A stretch of DNA of 64,000 nucleotides from Tipula vernalis (GCA_958295665.1 OY282558.1:461068995-461132994); one strand, 5' to 3'. Shown: positions 25,851 to 37,755, numbered from the stretch's first letter. Program-made: numbers and translations. Notes: generated by a model not told the origin, from the sequence alone.

Positions 25851-28800
25851 TTTTTCCTTGAAAGGGTATTAAATCCACTGGAAGAGCAGCATTACATTCA
25901 AAAAGACGGTAGGATCAATTTTGATTGAGCGGCAGAGTTTTGTTTAGGACTACTTTTGGCCTCAGAGTACAAACAGTATGTACTCAAAAGCTCGTAATAA
26001 TATATTCGCAGATAAATGTACCGGTCTCCATTTAAAATTGTTGATCAATCAGATCAGTAAAAAATACCTTAGGGTAAAAATCCAACCTCGTAATACACCA
26101 AGAGAGTTCCAAAAAAAAAATCAATTCTATATTTATAATATGTCATGGATTCTATACTCATGAATTTACAGAAAATCCATTTAAATTGTGTTTGTATAGC
26201 ACAAACAAACAGCAATTTGGGCCAAAGGTCATCATTTTACCCCTCTTATCGATCGTTTGATCATGTAATTGCCATTTGCCAGACAATATTAACAAATTCT
26301 TTGTTTTTTTTTTTTTTTGTTCATCGCCCCAAACAATCAAAACACCAATACACATAATTATACGAAAGGAACTCAAAACTACCAAATATCATTAACCCGT
26401 TTAAGAATATCAAACACAACCAAAGTAACAAAACTAACACGGTTTTTTAGAGTTTTATTTTGTTTGGCTTTAACGATCTATAAAAAATAATAAAAAGCTG
26501 AAAGGTATGACTTTCAAAAAGAAACTAATATTTTGACTAATTGCAATAATTATAGAGTTTTTTTCTGGTTTATTTGTTTGTTTGGATCTTTTATTTATTT
26601 CGGTGTTTTTCTTTAAGTTTAAATGATCGTTATTATAATTTAGAGAGAGAAGAACAACAAATATAATATACTTAACATATACGGTGATCGGACTAATTTT
26701 AAGGGTATTTTAATACATACACATAAATTAGTCCCGTATACAAAGAATACAGACAACTGGTCTAACCGAAAAGCTTAAAAAATCAATACCGCGCCGCATC
26801 AATTTTAAAATCATAATTCACTTAATTTCAACCTCTCAAAATGTTAATAATTAAATTAATTTAAAAGAAATACATAATTTTTATTTTTATTTTTTTTTTT
26901 GTTTAACTATAACCTTTCAATCATCTTAAAGCAGTAACAATGTGCATATATAAATACGAGTTTTTTATATACCCACAAAACATAAAACTTATAATCAACA
27001 GAAATGAAAAATCCCGAAAAAGGGGCAAACACCAAAATTATATATTTTGATTTTGGTTTCTAAACGCAACGCACACCAAAAGGTACCGAAATGTGTTTAA
27101 ATTATAGACAATCAGCATGTAATGTATAGAGAGAAATGTATATACAATACAAACAGATTGAAACAGACGATTATTTATAATGGGGGTTTTATGATCTTGA
27201 TCATCATCATCATCATCAGCAATATCATGATATCATGTTGATATACTGTGAGATGATGATGAAGCCCGTTATTTAAAATTTGATTATGTTTACATTTTTT
27301 AGGTCATTATAATATACGTATATACAGTCTATGAACATAAACTTAAGGATTGTTTTATGGTTTTATCTTTTTATTGAATGGACCATTCACCACAGAATCT
27401 AAAACACTAGAAAACAGCCACTAATATTTTAATTTGATGTTGGAAGGAGGTCCCCATGTAAACAAATACATAATTTGGCTCACTAAATTAATTTATTTAA
27501 GGATAATTAATTCATCAATAATACTACAAGCAAATAATTTTTGATCAACTTTTATATACAAGCAATCGTGTTGCCCCTTGAAAGCAAAAAAAAAATATCT
27601 TCAAAATTAATCAAGGTGAGTAAGGCTATTCTAAGTTTATGTCATTTAATATGAGCGAATACTCAAATGGAAGTTTAAGATTTTTTAATATTCTTGATTT
27701 TATAAACCTTTCAAGCTCCACTTGGAAATAAAACTTAAGTAACTTGCAAACAACTTTATTTAAAACACAAATCTCTTTAAATCATGAATGGCAAATTTAA
27801 TGAAAAGTCGAGAAATTCACATAATGAGAAATTCATATATTAGTATCAGACATCGTTATAAGCCCCCAAACTTTGTATTTAAAAAATCCAAAAGTATGAT
27901 ATCTTTATTGGATTTGGTAATGAAAATTTACTTTTGATAAATCGGAGCACGGATTTTGGCCGTGATTTGAGAGTTGCGATTTGGATATCGCCCCTTCGGT
28001 TTTAAAGTGATATGACTCAGATAAGGGAATATTTCAAGAGTTAAAGTGTCAGTAGTTCCATGGACATGTAATTTCTTATCGAAGGGACATCGTTAGGTCG
28101 CCTAAATCGTGCGATTTAACAAAACAGCTATCCGATTAGTTAACGGGGGAAGAAAAAGTAACGCATTAGTAACTATTTACTATTCTTGTACTTTTTCTTC
28201 CTTTGCCTATATGGGCAAACTACAGTATTACAAAATTATCGTTGAAAGCAAATGAAAGCTTTCGCCTCATTTAGTAGCCTTAGCAAACAAATTACTTAAG
28301 GCAGACCTACTTTTTTGTAGTTCCCACTAACTCTTTAGCCCTCAGCTGCTAAGCTTAAGTATTTTATTTTTCGATTTATATTAAGCGATCCCCAAAACAT
28401 TAAACAGTATTTTAGTTCACCATAAATGTAGTTTTGACTAAACTAACTCTGGTTCTTTGTAGTTATCTTCAATTTTTTCACTGTGGAGTGCGTTAAACTG
28501 GTTAGGTGACCAATTCATACAAAAGTTAGCCTGCCTCCAATTAGTCAATTAAATGGTTAAAGAAACAGTAATCACTATTTTTAGCAGGGTTTCATTCAAA
28601 ATTTACCGATATTCACACTGTTTTGAAGGAAAATAAAAGTGGACCAGCAAATCAAAGTAAATTGTATGAAACGTTTATGATTAAAAGGTTTCCATATAAC
28701 ACATACGATGTTGTAGCTAAAATATTATAATTTCTGCATATCGGATAATAGTTTTAAATATCGATAAATCGTTACCATAGACAATACTTATTTTTAATTA

Positions 28801-30429
28801 AATCATCATGTTGAATAATTTGCCATTTCTTTTCTAAACAAAGCTCAAAACCAAAAGCTCTAAGGTAATTAATGATTACATTTTATATTATAAATAAATT
28901 GTAAAAAAGCGTTAAAAATCGAAACTATGAATGATAACAAGTAAACTTAAAGTAGTTTAAACATAATCAACACTTATATACTAAGAAGTATAAGATACCG
29001 CGCCACGATCAAAATATTGAGTCGAAGCACAGCTCTCGCGGTTCGTAAATTTATATTATTAACTGGTGCCTGGTATACAAAATATAAAGTCAATAATAAC
29101 AATAAATTAATAATAAGAAAAAGAAAATACTCTCGTACAACACACATACTCACACAAAATAATTAACAATAACAAGAGAAAAACCCAATACACAATATAA
29201 TAAAAAAGAAAATAAATAATAAATTTGAATCACAAAATAAAAATGGATATCATAAAGAATAATAGGTGTGATGACTTTGAAATACAAATTTTCACCACAG
29301 GGGGTCATGATTTAGCGGTATCGTTTGATTTACTTATTTTCAGTTTAGCGTTTTTTTTTTTTTTTTTTTATCAAGTCTTGTTGTATTAAAATGAAATACA
29401 ATTTAAAAACATTATTTTTTGTTGTTTTGCTTTTTTTTAATTCAATAAAAGAAAATACAACAAGAAAAATTTATTTTTTTGTATAATACATAAAGAAAAT
29501 ATGTTTAAATAAAGTTTAATTTATTGGGTTGTATAATAACAAAATAAACTTTGAAAAAAGTGAAGAATATACCACCACACCAAATACAAAAAAAAAGGGT
29601 AAATTTGGAACAGGATGTTTGTATAAAATATCGTTTCAATTTTTTTCTGTTTTGATTATATTGAAGTGATTACTGTTTTTGTATCGATGAGAGGGTGTGG
29701 AAGCGCTTCATTGTAAAATTGTAAATATAAAAGATGTGATTTACACAATTATAAGATTGTAAAATAATAAACATTCCCAAATTCTGGCTGAATAGAATTT
29801 CATGAAACAATTATGGTCAATCGTCTGGTTATTAAAAAGTTCGATTGGACAAAATACGTCAGCTCTTTAAAAGGACCAAAACCAATCGGCAATCAGCCTC
29901 CCAACTTTTTCTTTTCAACTAATTTTCAACAACGTTTAGGCAAGGTACATTTTCGTTCGCATTTTCACACATCACACACATGCAAAAACTAATATTCGTT
30001 CTTCAATTGGAGAAAAACTGGTGTTATTTATATTTCTTCGAGAGTACATAGTGATTATGACTTTGGCTTATTATCCAATAAAAAAGCAACATTTAAACTA
30101 ATTAGCGAAGTTTAAAATGATCTATAGAGATCAAAAACCAAGATTTTTTTTTTTAATTTGTTTAAATTATTGTTATACCAACAAATATACTCTTAGTTTG
30201 TTTGAGAAATGTAGAGTCGATCAAGTTGATAGTTGATGAACAAATCAAAATTTTAGATTCGATGCGTGAAAATGGTTGTAAATAAAATAAAATGCATTTC
30301 CAAAAGGGACTGAAAAAATGTCTAAATGGCTGTACTAATTATACTGAGCAAACCAATATAGACTGATGATCCACCAAGCATGATATACTAAATATCGACG
30401 AAACAGAAATTTCTTCTAAACCAGAACTT
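25851..30429. other. Non-coding DNA
   Basis: AT-rich, with a (TCA)n patch at about 27202-27220 that folds against a downstream TGATGATGA patch near 27252-27261, poly-T near 26305-26318 and 29350-29370, and no recognisable exon. The overlapping frames on both strands at 26145-26385 are composition artefacts. Confidence 0.45.
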
Positions 30430-30990
30430 CAACGTCAACGTCCAATTCCGGAAATCTAGATTAATTCAAAAACCACAAAATCTCGAAGTTCGAGAATAAA
30501 AGAAAGTAACATCGAAAATCCCAAATAATCTCAAAAAATAATGAAAGCTCAAACAAATTTTATTACATATTACTCAATACCTAGCAAATCTGGAATAAGC
30601 TTAAAACCTAGAAAATCCCTTAAAATATCGATGTACCACTATAATACTGTAACATATCGCATCTAAAGTATTTTACAAATTTAGTGTAATATCAAAAAAA
30701 TGAACCTCGATATCTTAATTTATCGGTAGAATCGCAGGATAGCAAAAAACATACCTATTTCTCCTAAAACTTGGTAATCTTGAATAAAATCTACACATTA
30801 ATCCAAAAATCTCGGATTTCAAGATTTTCACATAACTCAACGCAACGCTTAACTCAATCCAAACAAAACTCGAATAATCTCGCAAAATCTTGCAAAATTT
30901 CTAAATGTATAAAATATAGCAGTACTCAACGCCAAGCAAACCTCGAATACGTTTAAAAACTTCGAAAACACAAAAACTATCGAAAATTGC
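30430..30990. repeat. Imperfect short-period repeat (AATCTCGAA-like), copy 2
   Basis: This is the same style and partly the same word order as the tract at 24871-25440: AAATCTCGAAGTTCGAGAAT, ACTCAATCCAAACAAAACTC, GAATAATCTCGCAAAATCTTG, TTTCTAAATG. The shared order supports a common ancestor for the two tracts, about 5.5 kb apart. Confidence 0.6.
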
Positions 30991-31133
30991 CTAGTACCTG
31001 TATTCTTCTTTTCAACGTTTCTTTATTAAATTGAAAGGTGGATGGATTACATTATTTGTGAATAATTTGCTGTGAAATTTAAGTGCAGTGTCAGCTAATA
31101 ATTTTCATGTTGAATCATGGCTAATTTACATTT

Positions 31134-31321
31134 AGGTCTGAATTTATAGTCGTAACTATTACTCTTATTATTGCCACGACTTTCAAAATCAAATCATTTT
31201 AAAAACCTATCAAAAAGTCGATATGAATTTTGAATTTACTTTGTTGTTTTCGATATGTAAATATGAAAACTGTTACTATAACATGAGTTGTAGTTGTAGT
31301 AACGACTATAAATTCGGACCT
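31134..31321. repeat. Foldback/MITE-like unit 1 (25-bp terminal inverted repeats)
   Basis: Arms at 31134-31158 and 31297-31321 are reverse complements at 23 of 25 positions (AGGTCTGAATTTATAGTCGT versus AGGTCCGAATTTATAGTCGT, then AACTA/TACTA). The whole unit is 188 bp with no coding capacity, as expected of a MITE-like non-autonomous DNA element. I did not see a clear target duplication. Confidence 0.6.
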
Positions 31322-31322
31322 T

Positions 31323-31683
31323 AAGACTGATTTACATTCAACGACAATCGACGTCTGCAAAAAAATTGAAACACAACATAGGAAAAAGTACAAAGACAAA
31401 AAGAGAAAAAACAATCATCTGCTTAAAAAAGTCAATTGAAACCCGAGAAACAAACCCAAAAAACCTCGTCTGCTTTTTTTTGCAGATGTCGAGTTTCATC
31501 TTTTTTCTGTAAAATCGTCTATGCGTGAATAAATAACTATAATAAGGTTACATAAATAAGAAAACCAGTCATTTGCATTGGTTTATGACATTTTTTGTTT
31601 AAATTTAGTTTTTATGTGTAAAGAAAACGAATTTTTGATTTGACATCTGCATCTGCGAAATTTTTTGAATGTAAATCAGTCTT
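31323..31683. repeat. Foldback/MITE-like unit 2 (19-bp perfect terminal inverted repeats)
   Basis: Arms AAGACTGATTTACATTCAA (31323-31341) and its exact reverse complement (31665-31683). Inside, a second inverted pair is visible: CGACGTCTGCAAAAAAA near 31351 and TTTTTTTGCAGATGTCG near 31477. The 361-bp unit abuts unit 1 directly and has no coding capacity. Confidence 0.6.
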
Positions 31684-31807
31684 TAGTCTTTTCGTCTATT
31701 TAAAAAAATGTTCGACATTGTGTCTCGGCTAAATTTAATATAAGTCACACATTTTTGTTAGTTTTTCTTTTGCCTCCCATACCACACAACCGATTGACTA
31801 CAACGAA

Positions 31808-33059
31808 TTGGCTTTGGATCAACAAAGATGCAGTGAACTGGCATCCGTGTTGAACGACAGTAACCTCACGTTGAGCCTAGATGCTATAAACGTACCAGGT
31901 TCCAATAAGCGACTATATTGTGACGTCTTTAATGGTAATGTTCGTCCTTACGTTACGTCAAGATTCAGGACTACGGTAATCGAGGGTGTCCATAATCTGT
32001 CACATCCGGGAGTGAGGGGTACCCAGCGCCTAGTGCAGGAAAGATTCGTGTGGAAAGGCATGCGTAAAGACTGTCAGATGTTCGTAAAAAATTGTGTGGT
32101 GTGCCAACGATCGAAAGTCACCAAGCACAATCGATCAGAAGTTCTAACAACTGTGCCACCAAGCCAACGATTTGATCATATCAACGTTGACTTAATTGGT
32201 CCATTGCCAACATCAGGCGAGTATAATTATTGTCTTACCATAATCGATCGTTATTCAAGGTGGCCCGAAGCAATTCCAATCCCGAACATGACGGCAGAGA
32301 CGGTGGCTAAAAACTTAATTTCAGGACGGTTCTCACGGTTCGGAATTCCGAAAATCATCACGACAGACCAAGGTCGACAATTCGAATCGAGTTTGTTTCA
32401 CGAATTGTCTAAACTACTAAGTATCCAGCATATTAAGACAACGAGTTACCACCCACTTTCGAACGGATTGGTGGAAAGATGGCATATGGCATTGTATCAT
32501 GTGTCATCAAACGCCCGATTGGTCAGCGGTTTTGCCGATAATATTACTTGGTCTGAGATCAACGTACAAACCAGACATCAATTCTACACCAGCAGAGATG
32601 CTGTATGGGCAAACGTTACGACTGCCGGGGCAATTTTCCGAAAGTGATGATAAGACGACGATGCCGCAGTCAGAGTTCATCAGCAGTTTTCGCGAAGCAA
32701 TGACTTCCCTGAGGCCAACGAGTAGTACGCATCATTGTAAAAACGACATTTTCCTACATAAGGATATTCATCGGTGTACTCACGTCTTTGTAAGACACGA
32801 TGCTGTTCGCTCAGCTCTTCAACAACCTTACGATGGTCCGTTTGAAATTATTAGGCGTCATGAAAAGTATTTTGTCATTCAGCTAAACAACCGAACTTCA
32901 AAAATATCAATAAACCGGTTGTTGTTGTTTGTTCTTGATTTATTTTTTACCGTCCTACTTTACGCCTGGAGTAGCCAAATCGAGGACGGGCGGCTACAGA
33001 TCCGTTCTTTGAAAACCTGGAATTTTGATGTACATCCATTTTCCCATTATTTGCGTTAA
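31808..33059 (+). pseudogene. Gypsy integrase, frameshifted
   Basis: The first frame (31808-32647) shows the HHCC finger ([13 protein letters not shown] followed by CVVCQRSKV), the first catalytic Asp in [10 protein letters not shown], the second in [10 protein letters not shown] and the conserved Glu in SNGLVERWH: a complete D,D,E set. Directly after VERWH the sequence loses a few bases, and the continuation is in another frame (MCHQTPDW...LLGLRSTYK...[10 protein letters not shown], running to 33059). The break near 32490-32510 separates the core from the C-terminal DNA-binding part. Start and 5' partner domains are absent. Confidence 0.85.
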
Positions 33060-33342
33060 AAACCGGAAGTACGTCACAACAATGTGGAAACTAACGATAA
33101 TTAGCACAATTGGGCTAATGTACATCATAATTACTATCAAAATAATTTTTTAATCGATAACATATCAAGTTACGGAATTTAGAAAATATGATAAGCATAA
33201 ATGCGGAAATGGCTATAACACCCTGTAAAAAAAGCCCTACCCAGCATTTTGAAATTTTGGCAAGGATAAATCACTATGATAAAGCTGCCCCAATGCTAAA
33301 AAATTACAAAAAAATTATTTGCGTTAAAAACCGGAAGTACGT
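33046..33342 (+). repeat. 29-bp direct repeats flanking a 239-bp segment
   Basis: The 29-mer beginning ATTATTTGCGTTAAAAACCG occurs identically at 33046-33074 and 33314-33342. The right copy abuts the 3' end of the minus-strand SINE. The spacing suggests either a duplication that accompanied an insertion or a recombination product. The 239 bp between have no recognised content. Confidence 0.7.
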
Positions 33343-33600
33343 TGCTATTACATCCCGTAAAAAAACATTGCATTGCTTCATGCCAACCTGTAGTGCTGAC
33401 ATGAAAGGTGGGTCGGCCCATGGATTCTGAACTCTCAACATAGATGTGTTCATATTCATCACCGATCGTAATCAGATGATGAAAAATCCCTTTTGCATCG
33501 CGCCCGCCCCTATAGGGATTCGAACCAGGTACCTCCCGATCCAACCGCCGCAGCTTTAACCACTGCGCCGTTTGCTCGGTCAATAGACCGGTTAAAGCCA
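33343..33600 (-). repeat. tRNA-derived SINE
   Basis: Reading leftwards, an A-box-like GGCGCAGTGGTTAAAGC (about 33572-33556) is followed by a perfect B box GGTTCGAATCCC (33526-33515), the two internal RNA polymerase III promoter elements of a tRNA. The body that follows includes GACCCACCTTTCATGTCAGC and ends in a T/A-rich tail. The body segment 33365-33430 has a diverged homologue at 52903-52971, so this is a dispersed family. It interrupts the gypsy remnant. Confidence 0.7.
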
Positions 33601-33721
33601 GCTTTTTTACCGAAGATGAATTGAACGCTCAAACATCAACGCAGTCGGCGAGCCATCAGTTGCCGTCAGCATTAACGCAGTCATCGAGTCAACAGTTACC
33701 ATCGCAACCAATGCGATCAAC

Positions 33722-33875
33722 GAGCCGATTTAGACGTGTTTTCTTGCATCAGTTTCTTTCCTCGTTTCTTTACCCCTCTCTCTACAAAAATATGACCTTC
33801 GAAATCAATTTATAGTGAGAGGGGTAAAGAAACGAGGAAAGAAACTGATGCAAGAAAACACGTCTAAATCGGCTC
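33722..33875. repeat. Perfect 59-bp inverted repeat with 36-bp loop
   Basis: Arms 33722-33780 and 33817-33875 are exact reverse complements (left arm starts GAGCCGATTTAGACGTGTTT). The 36-bp spacer is unrelated. The left arm continues the frame of the gypsy Pol-like tail (STSRFRRVFL), so the right arm looks like an inverted duplicate of element sequence. The absence of any mismatch suggests a recent event or active homogenisation. Confidence 0.85.
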
Positions 33876-34000
33876 AATGAGTCATAGCTCTGAGGCACTA
33901 CAAACACAACCGCATCCTAGTAGCTCATATAGTAATAATACGAGTTGAATTGTATAATTTTGTTTTTATAATACCGACTTTCAGTCTGGCGGCGGAGTAA

Positions 34001-35092
34001 TGTGGCAACTCGATATTACGCGATACAATATTTTCGCACGCGACTGTAGTACATGTGTTTCAATATTTTTACACTCGACTTAAAAATATTTGACAGGAGG
34101 GTGGAAAAAAAAACATTCGAGTGCGCGTCTTCATAGTGTACAGTAGTAATAATTTCCAGGTATCTGTATTAAATTAAAATAAAATAAATTAGTTAATTTA
34201 AAATTGTGTTAATCGTGTTAATCGTTGTTATTTATATTAAATATAATAAATCGTTGTTATTTATATTCTGGTTAATCTTTCAACTGTGGCTGAACCGTCA
34301 AAAATTGATTTTGAATAAGCTGATAAGTCGATAAGGTAGTTTTCATCAAAATGATGCACACTGCACTCTTAAATCAATTTTAACAACTAAAAATCATTGT
34401 GTCTTCGCTAAACATTGAAAAAAAATTAATTAATTTATTAAATTTTAAATTTAATTTTTATACAATTTTTGTGTCTTAACAAGCATAATTTACGAATTTT
34501 TCAGTCAATCATAACCAATTTTATTCAGTAATATAAAAATAATAACCATTCGTTTTAATTTATATTCACCACACCCACATTTAATTTCGATATCGAAAAA
34601 TCTATTTGACCGAAAAAAACAAAAACATCGAAAATATATCGCAAGAAATCAAAAGTGTCATGGCCGAGTTTTGTTTTACACAAAACTAACAAAAAAAATC
34701 AAAGTAAAAACAATTCAATCTCATATTTCTAAAATATTGTATTTTCGTGCGACTTAAAATCTATTAAAACCATTCTAGTGATTTAGTTAATACGCTTAAT
34801 ATACCTACGACTGTAGTACTAAGAAAATAATATGCATTTACCACGAAATTATTGGTTTTAGAGGGACAAGAAAAGTGTTGGAACTTTTTTTTTTTTTTTT
34901 TGTGTTGTGCTCAACCCAAGACGACCAGACATCCATCACCATACCAAACTCAAGAGACAAGAAAGGAAGAAAAAATATTTAAGTGCCCACAGATTTATTG
35001 TGTTTGCTTGCGTTTTGTAGAGCTGGGAAAATACGGAAAATCCGTGTTTAATTAATATAAATAATTAAATCGTAATATTATGTTTAGTTAGG
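34001..35092. other. Possible LTR remnant, then 5' region of the ABHD17 gene
   Basis: The first 300 bases may be gypsy LTR (repeated TAATCGTTGTTATTTATATT phrases near 34210-34270). The rest is AT-rich and should contain the promoter and 5' UTR of the ABHD17 gene, whose coding begins at 35093. I cannot place the transcription start. Confidence 0.4.
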
Positions 35093-37749
35093 ATGAACGG
35101 TCTAAGGTAAAGTAAATTTTCTTCTCCCCACTATATTGTGTCTTGTGTGTGTATGCGTGGAAAACCCTTTTTCTTCTGTGAGTTCATTTAAAAAAGGAAC
35201 ATTCTCCATACACAATATGATTTTTCTAATTTTTTTTTATCATGTTCCGATTATTAATTTTTGTGATACCATGCACTGGCTCATTTTCTTGTTTGTTTTC
35301 CACCGTCTGTGTTATATAAATTGTTTGTATTTTTTTTAATGTTTTTGCAAATAATTATCGGTTTCTGTTAATGAACAACACAAGAATACAATTTTTTTTA
35401 TCATGTCTATCGTGATTTTGTATATAACAAAGTTGTGCTACAGTCGCGAGCAATTGAGGTGGGGTGGTAGTTGTTTTGCTAAGACTTGGCTGGATGTTCG
35501 AATTGGGCGGAGATTATTTGGCTACTAAAATAGGTTAGAAGGACCTCCATCGTAATAGTGCCGTTGTTGTTCTTGGCAATATCAACATGTATGTATTTCG
35601 ATTTTATTTATTGATTTCGTTACAGAAGACTGCAAGTGGATCTTGTGGCTTAAAATAGTGTCTGTGTCTTGTTAAGTATTCGTATAACTTTTTGAGTATG
35701 ATAGACAATTCGTAATAATAAAAAAGATTCCTTTTAAATAAAATTTGTCAACATATTTCGAGCTCTCGAAACTCGTAATACGAGAGATACATAATCGCAC
35801 CCCTGGTACTTGAGACCAAATTTGCTAATTATAAACCTCGCACTGCAGACAATAATAAGGATGAGCTTGAATAATATTCTCAGTAATTCAACATTATTCT
35901 GAAATGTTTTATGGGCAGATTCACCTCAATCTCAACAACTCCTTTCCACTCAAATTTAACTTAAATTTAGTTCGTATAAATTTGGTGCTATTAAAAGTTT
36001 GGATGACATGGGAACAGTTAAAATTAGTGTTCAAATACAATTCAAACCACATTCAGAATTGATTCTTCAGAGTTCGAACCTACATATATCACATTGCATA
36101 GTAGTTTTGTTAATTGTTACAAAATTCTTATAAAAAATTCCTTTTTTTTCTTCCATTACGATGTAAGAATGAAAATGCCCCCTGGCCTTTCTTTATATGG
36201 TAAATTGGAAGTTTTTTCTTTGTCACAATTTTCACGTAAAATAATTGTAGTTTTTGTGATAATTGGATGACATGTGATTACATAGATAATTGGATTTTTA
36301 GTACTTATTTCTCTATTGACTCGACATAGTCGAATTGTATTGCTTGCTACTGTACCTTACACGCTAATATTTAATACATATTTGCATTGAATATGATATG
36401 ATATACTTGATAAACAAACAAAAAAAAAAATATAAAAAAGCGAAAATGAAATATGATCTAATTAATTAAGTTATCTAACAACAAAAATATAAGAAATTGG
36501 AAATTTATACGTTTTGCAAGATAATCACGATTACTTTATTAAATATTTTTTTTCAACGCTATGTAGGATTTAGTGGTGGACACAATATTGGTCGTTGACC
36601 TGCAGAATTAATTTATCTGTGCATTTTGCTCTCTATATTTTCAGTTTTAGTGAACTCTGCTGTCTCTTCTGTTGTCCCCCATGCCCAGGGCGGATAGCAG
36701 CCAAACTAGCTTTTCTACCACCAGAACCAACATACAAAATAACTGCTGAAGATGAACAAAAAACAAAATATCAGATACATTTAAATGAACGAGCCGAATG
36801 GCAATATTCTGAAAGGGATAAAGAAAACTTGGAAGGATTTTTAACAAGAACGGGTCGTGGCAACTCGATCACCTGCTTATACATAAAATGTTGTTCGAAT
36901 GCCAAATATACGATTCTCTTCTCGCATGGTAATGCCGTTGATCTGGGCCAAATGAGTAGTTTTTATTTAGGCCTAGGGGCTCGTATCAATTGTAATATAT
37001 TTAGTTATGATTATTCTGGGTATGGAATGAGTGGTGGGAAACCGAGTGAAAAAAATTTGTATGCTGATATAGAGGCGGCATGGTTGGCGCTTAGATCTAA
37101 GTATGGAATACCGCCTGAAAATATTATACTTTATGGGCAAAGCATTGGGACGGTGCCTACGGTGGATCTGGCGACACGTTATCAAGTAGGCGCCGTAATA
37201 TTACATTCCCCGTTAATGTCGGGTATGCGTGTGGCATTCCCGAATACGAAACGAACATGGTTTTTTGACGTATTTCCAAGGTAATTGATCAATATTTTCC
37301 TCGAAATTAATTAATCTCTAATGATTTTAATTTTCTTTAGCATTGATAAAGTGTCAAAAGTGAAATCTCCGGTGCTAGTGATCCATGGGACTGAAGACGA
37401 GGTGATAGATTTTTCGCACGGTCTCGGTATATTTGAGAAATGTCCAAAGGCTGTGGAACCATTATGGGTCGAGGGTGCTGGTCACAATGACGTAGAGCTT
37501 TTTAACCAATATCTCGAGCGGCTTAAAAAATTCGTAACAATCGAGTTACATAAGAAACAGGCGACCGCGGGAGACGAACTCAAAAAAGGGGGCAAAAATA
37601 ATGCAGACGACCCGGATAAGGGTGTCGACAGCAAAAACAATAAAAATTCTAAAACGGACGAAATTAAAACATCCGAATCCAATCCAGATGATTTAAATGG
37701 ATCGACGATTAGCTCAATTACAAGTTCAGCAACAGAACAATTGCTATAG
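35093..37749 (+). CDS. ABHD17: ABHD17-type protein depalmitoylase (alpha/beta hydrolase)
   Basis: Coding exons 35093-35106, 36645-37280 and 37341-37749 join in phase to 352 codons ending in TAG. The 14-nt first exon gives MNGL plus two bases. With the second exon this yields [20 protein letters not shown], the conserved family N-terminus whose cysteines are palmitoylated for membrane anchoring. Donors AG|GTAAAG and AG|GTAATT and acceptors TTTTCAG and TTCTTTAG are good. The triad is visible: Ser171 in GQSIG, Asp236 in HGTEDE, His265 in GAGHND. Family members remove palmitate from proteins such as Ras and synaptic scaffolds. The hydrolase ends near residue 290. A 60-residue Lys/Asn/Asp/Ser-rich tail follows, longer than vertebrate homologues of about 290-310 residues. 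The stop is followed by a very long in-frame extension (separate entry). Confidence 0.93.
35107..36644 (+). other. First coding-region intron of ABHD17
   Basis: A 1538-bp intron from GTAAAGT to TTTTCAG. Apart from the dispersed repeat at 35771-35910, I see no feature. Confidence 0.85.
35771..35910. repeat. Dispersed repeat, copy 2 (shared with 25751-25850)
   Basis: Its first 27 bases differ at one position from 25751-25777, and both copies share ATTCTGAAATGT further on. This copy lies inside the first intron of the ABHD17 gene (35107-36644). Confidence 0.55.
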
Positions 37750-37755
37750 CAGTTT
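37747..37755 (+). promoter_or_regulatory. Candidate leaky stop codon: TAG CAG TTT
   Basis: The stop has C at +4 and CAG TT after it, close to the CAR-YYA context that promotes UAG suppression in tobacco mosaic virus. Only the sixth base differs. Insects are known to use C-following stops for readthrough. A 571-codon open frame follows. Confidence 0.55.

Larger units (their letters stand above)
31780..34000 (+). mobile_element. 5'-truncated Ty3/gypsy retrotransposon remnant, 3' half
   Basis: The plus strand carries integrase from its zinc-binding domain to a C-terminal tail (31808-33059). It is then interrupted by a repeated 29-mer and a SINE, and followed by Ser/Gln-rich tail-like coding (33621-33770) and a region from about 33985 that may be LTR (TGTGGCAACTCG after a purine-rich GGCGGCGGAGTAA). 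Reverse transcriptase and everything 5' of it are missing. Right-hand limits are uncertain. Confidence 0.75.

Noticed and set aside
33985..34300. LTR of the gypsy remnant
   Set aside because: A TGTGG start after a purine-rich tract is suggestive, but no second copy is present in the window to confirm an LTR and fix its ends.
36595..36644. Start of the ABHD17 second exon taken as the protein start
   Set aside because: It begins at TTG, not ATG, and the first 16 codons are intron. The conserved N-terminus is completed by the micro-exon at 35093-35106.
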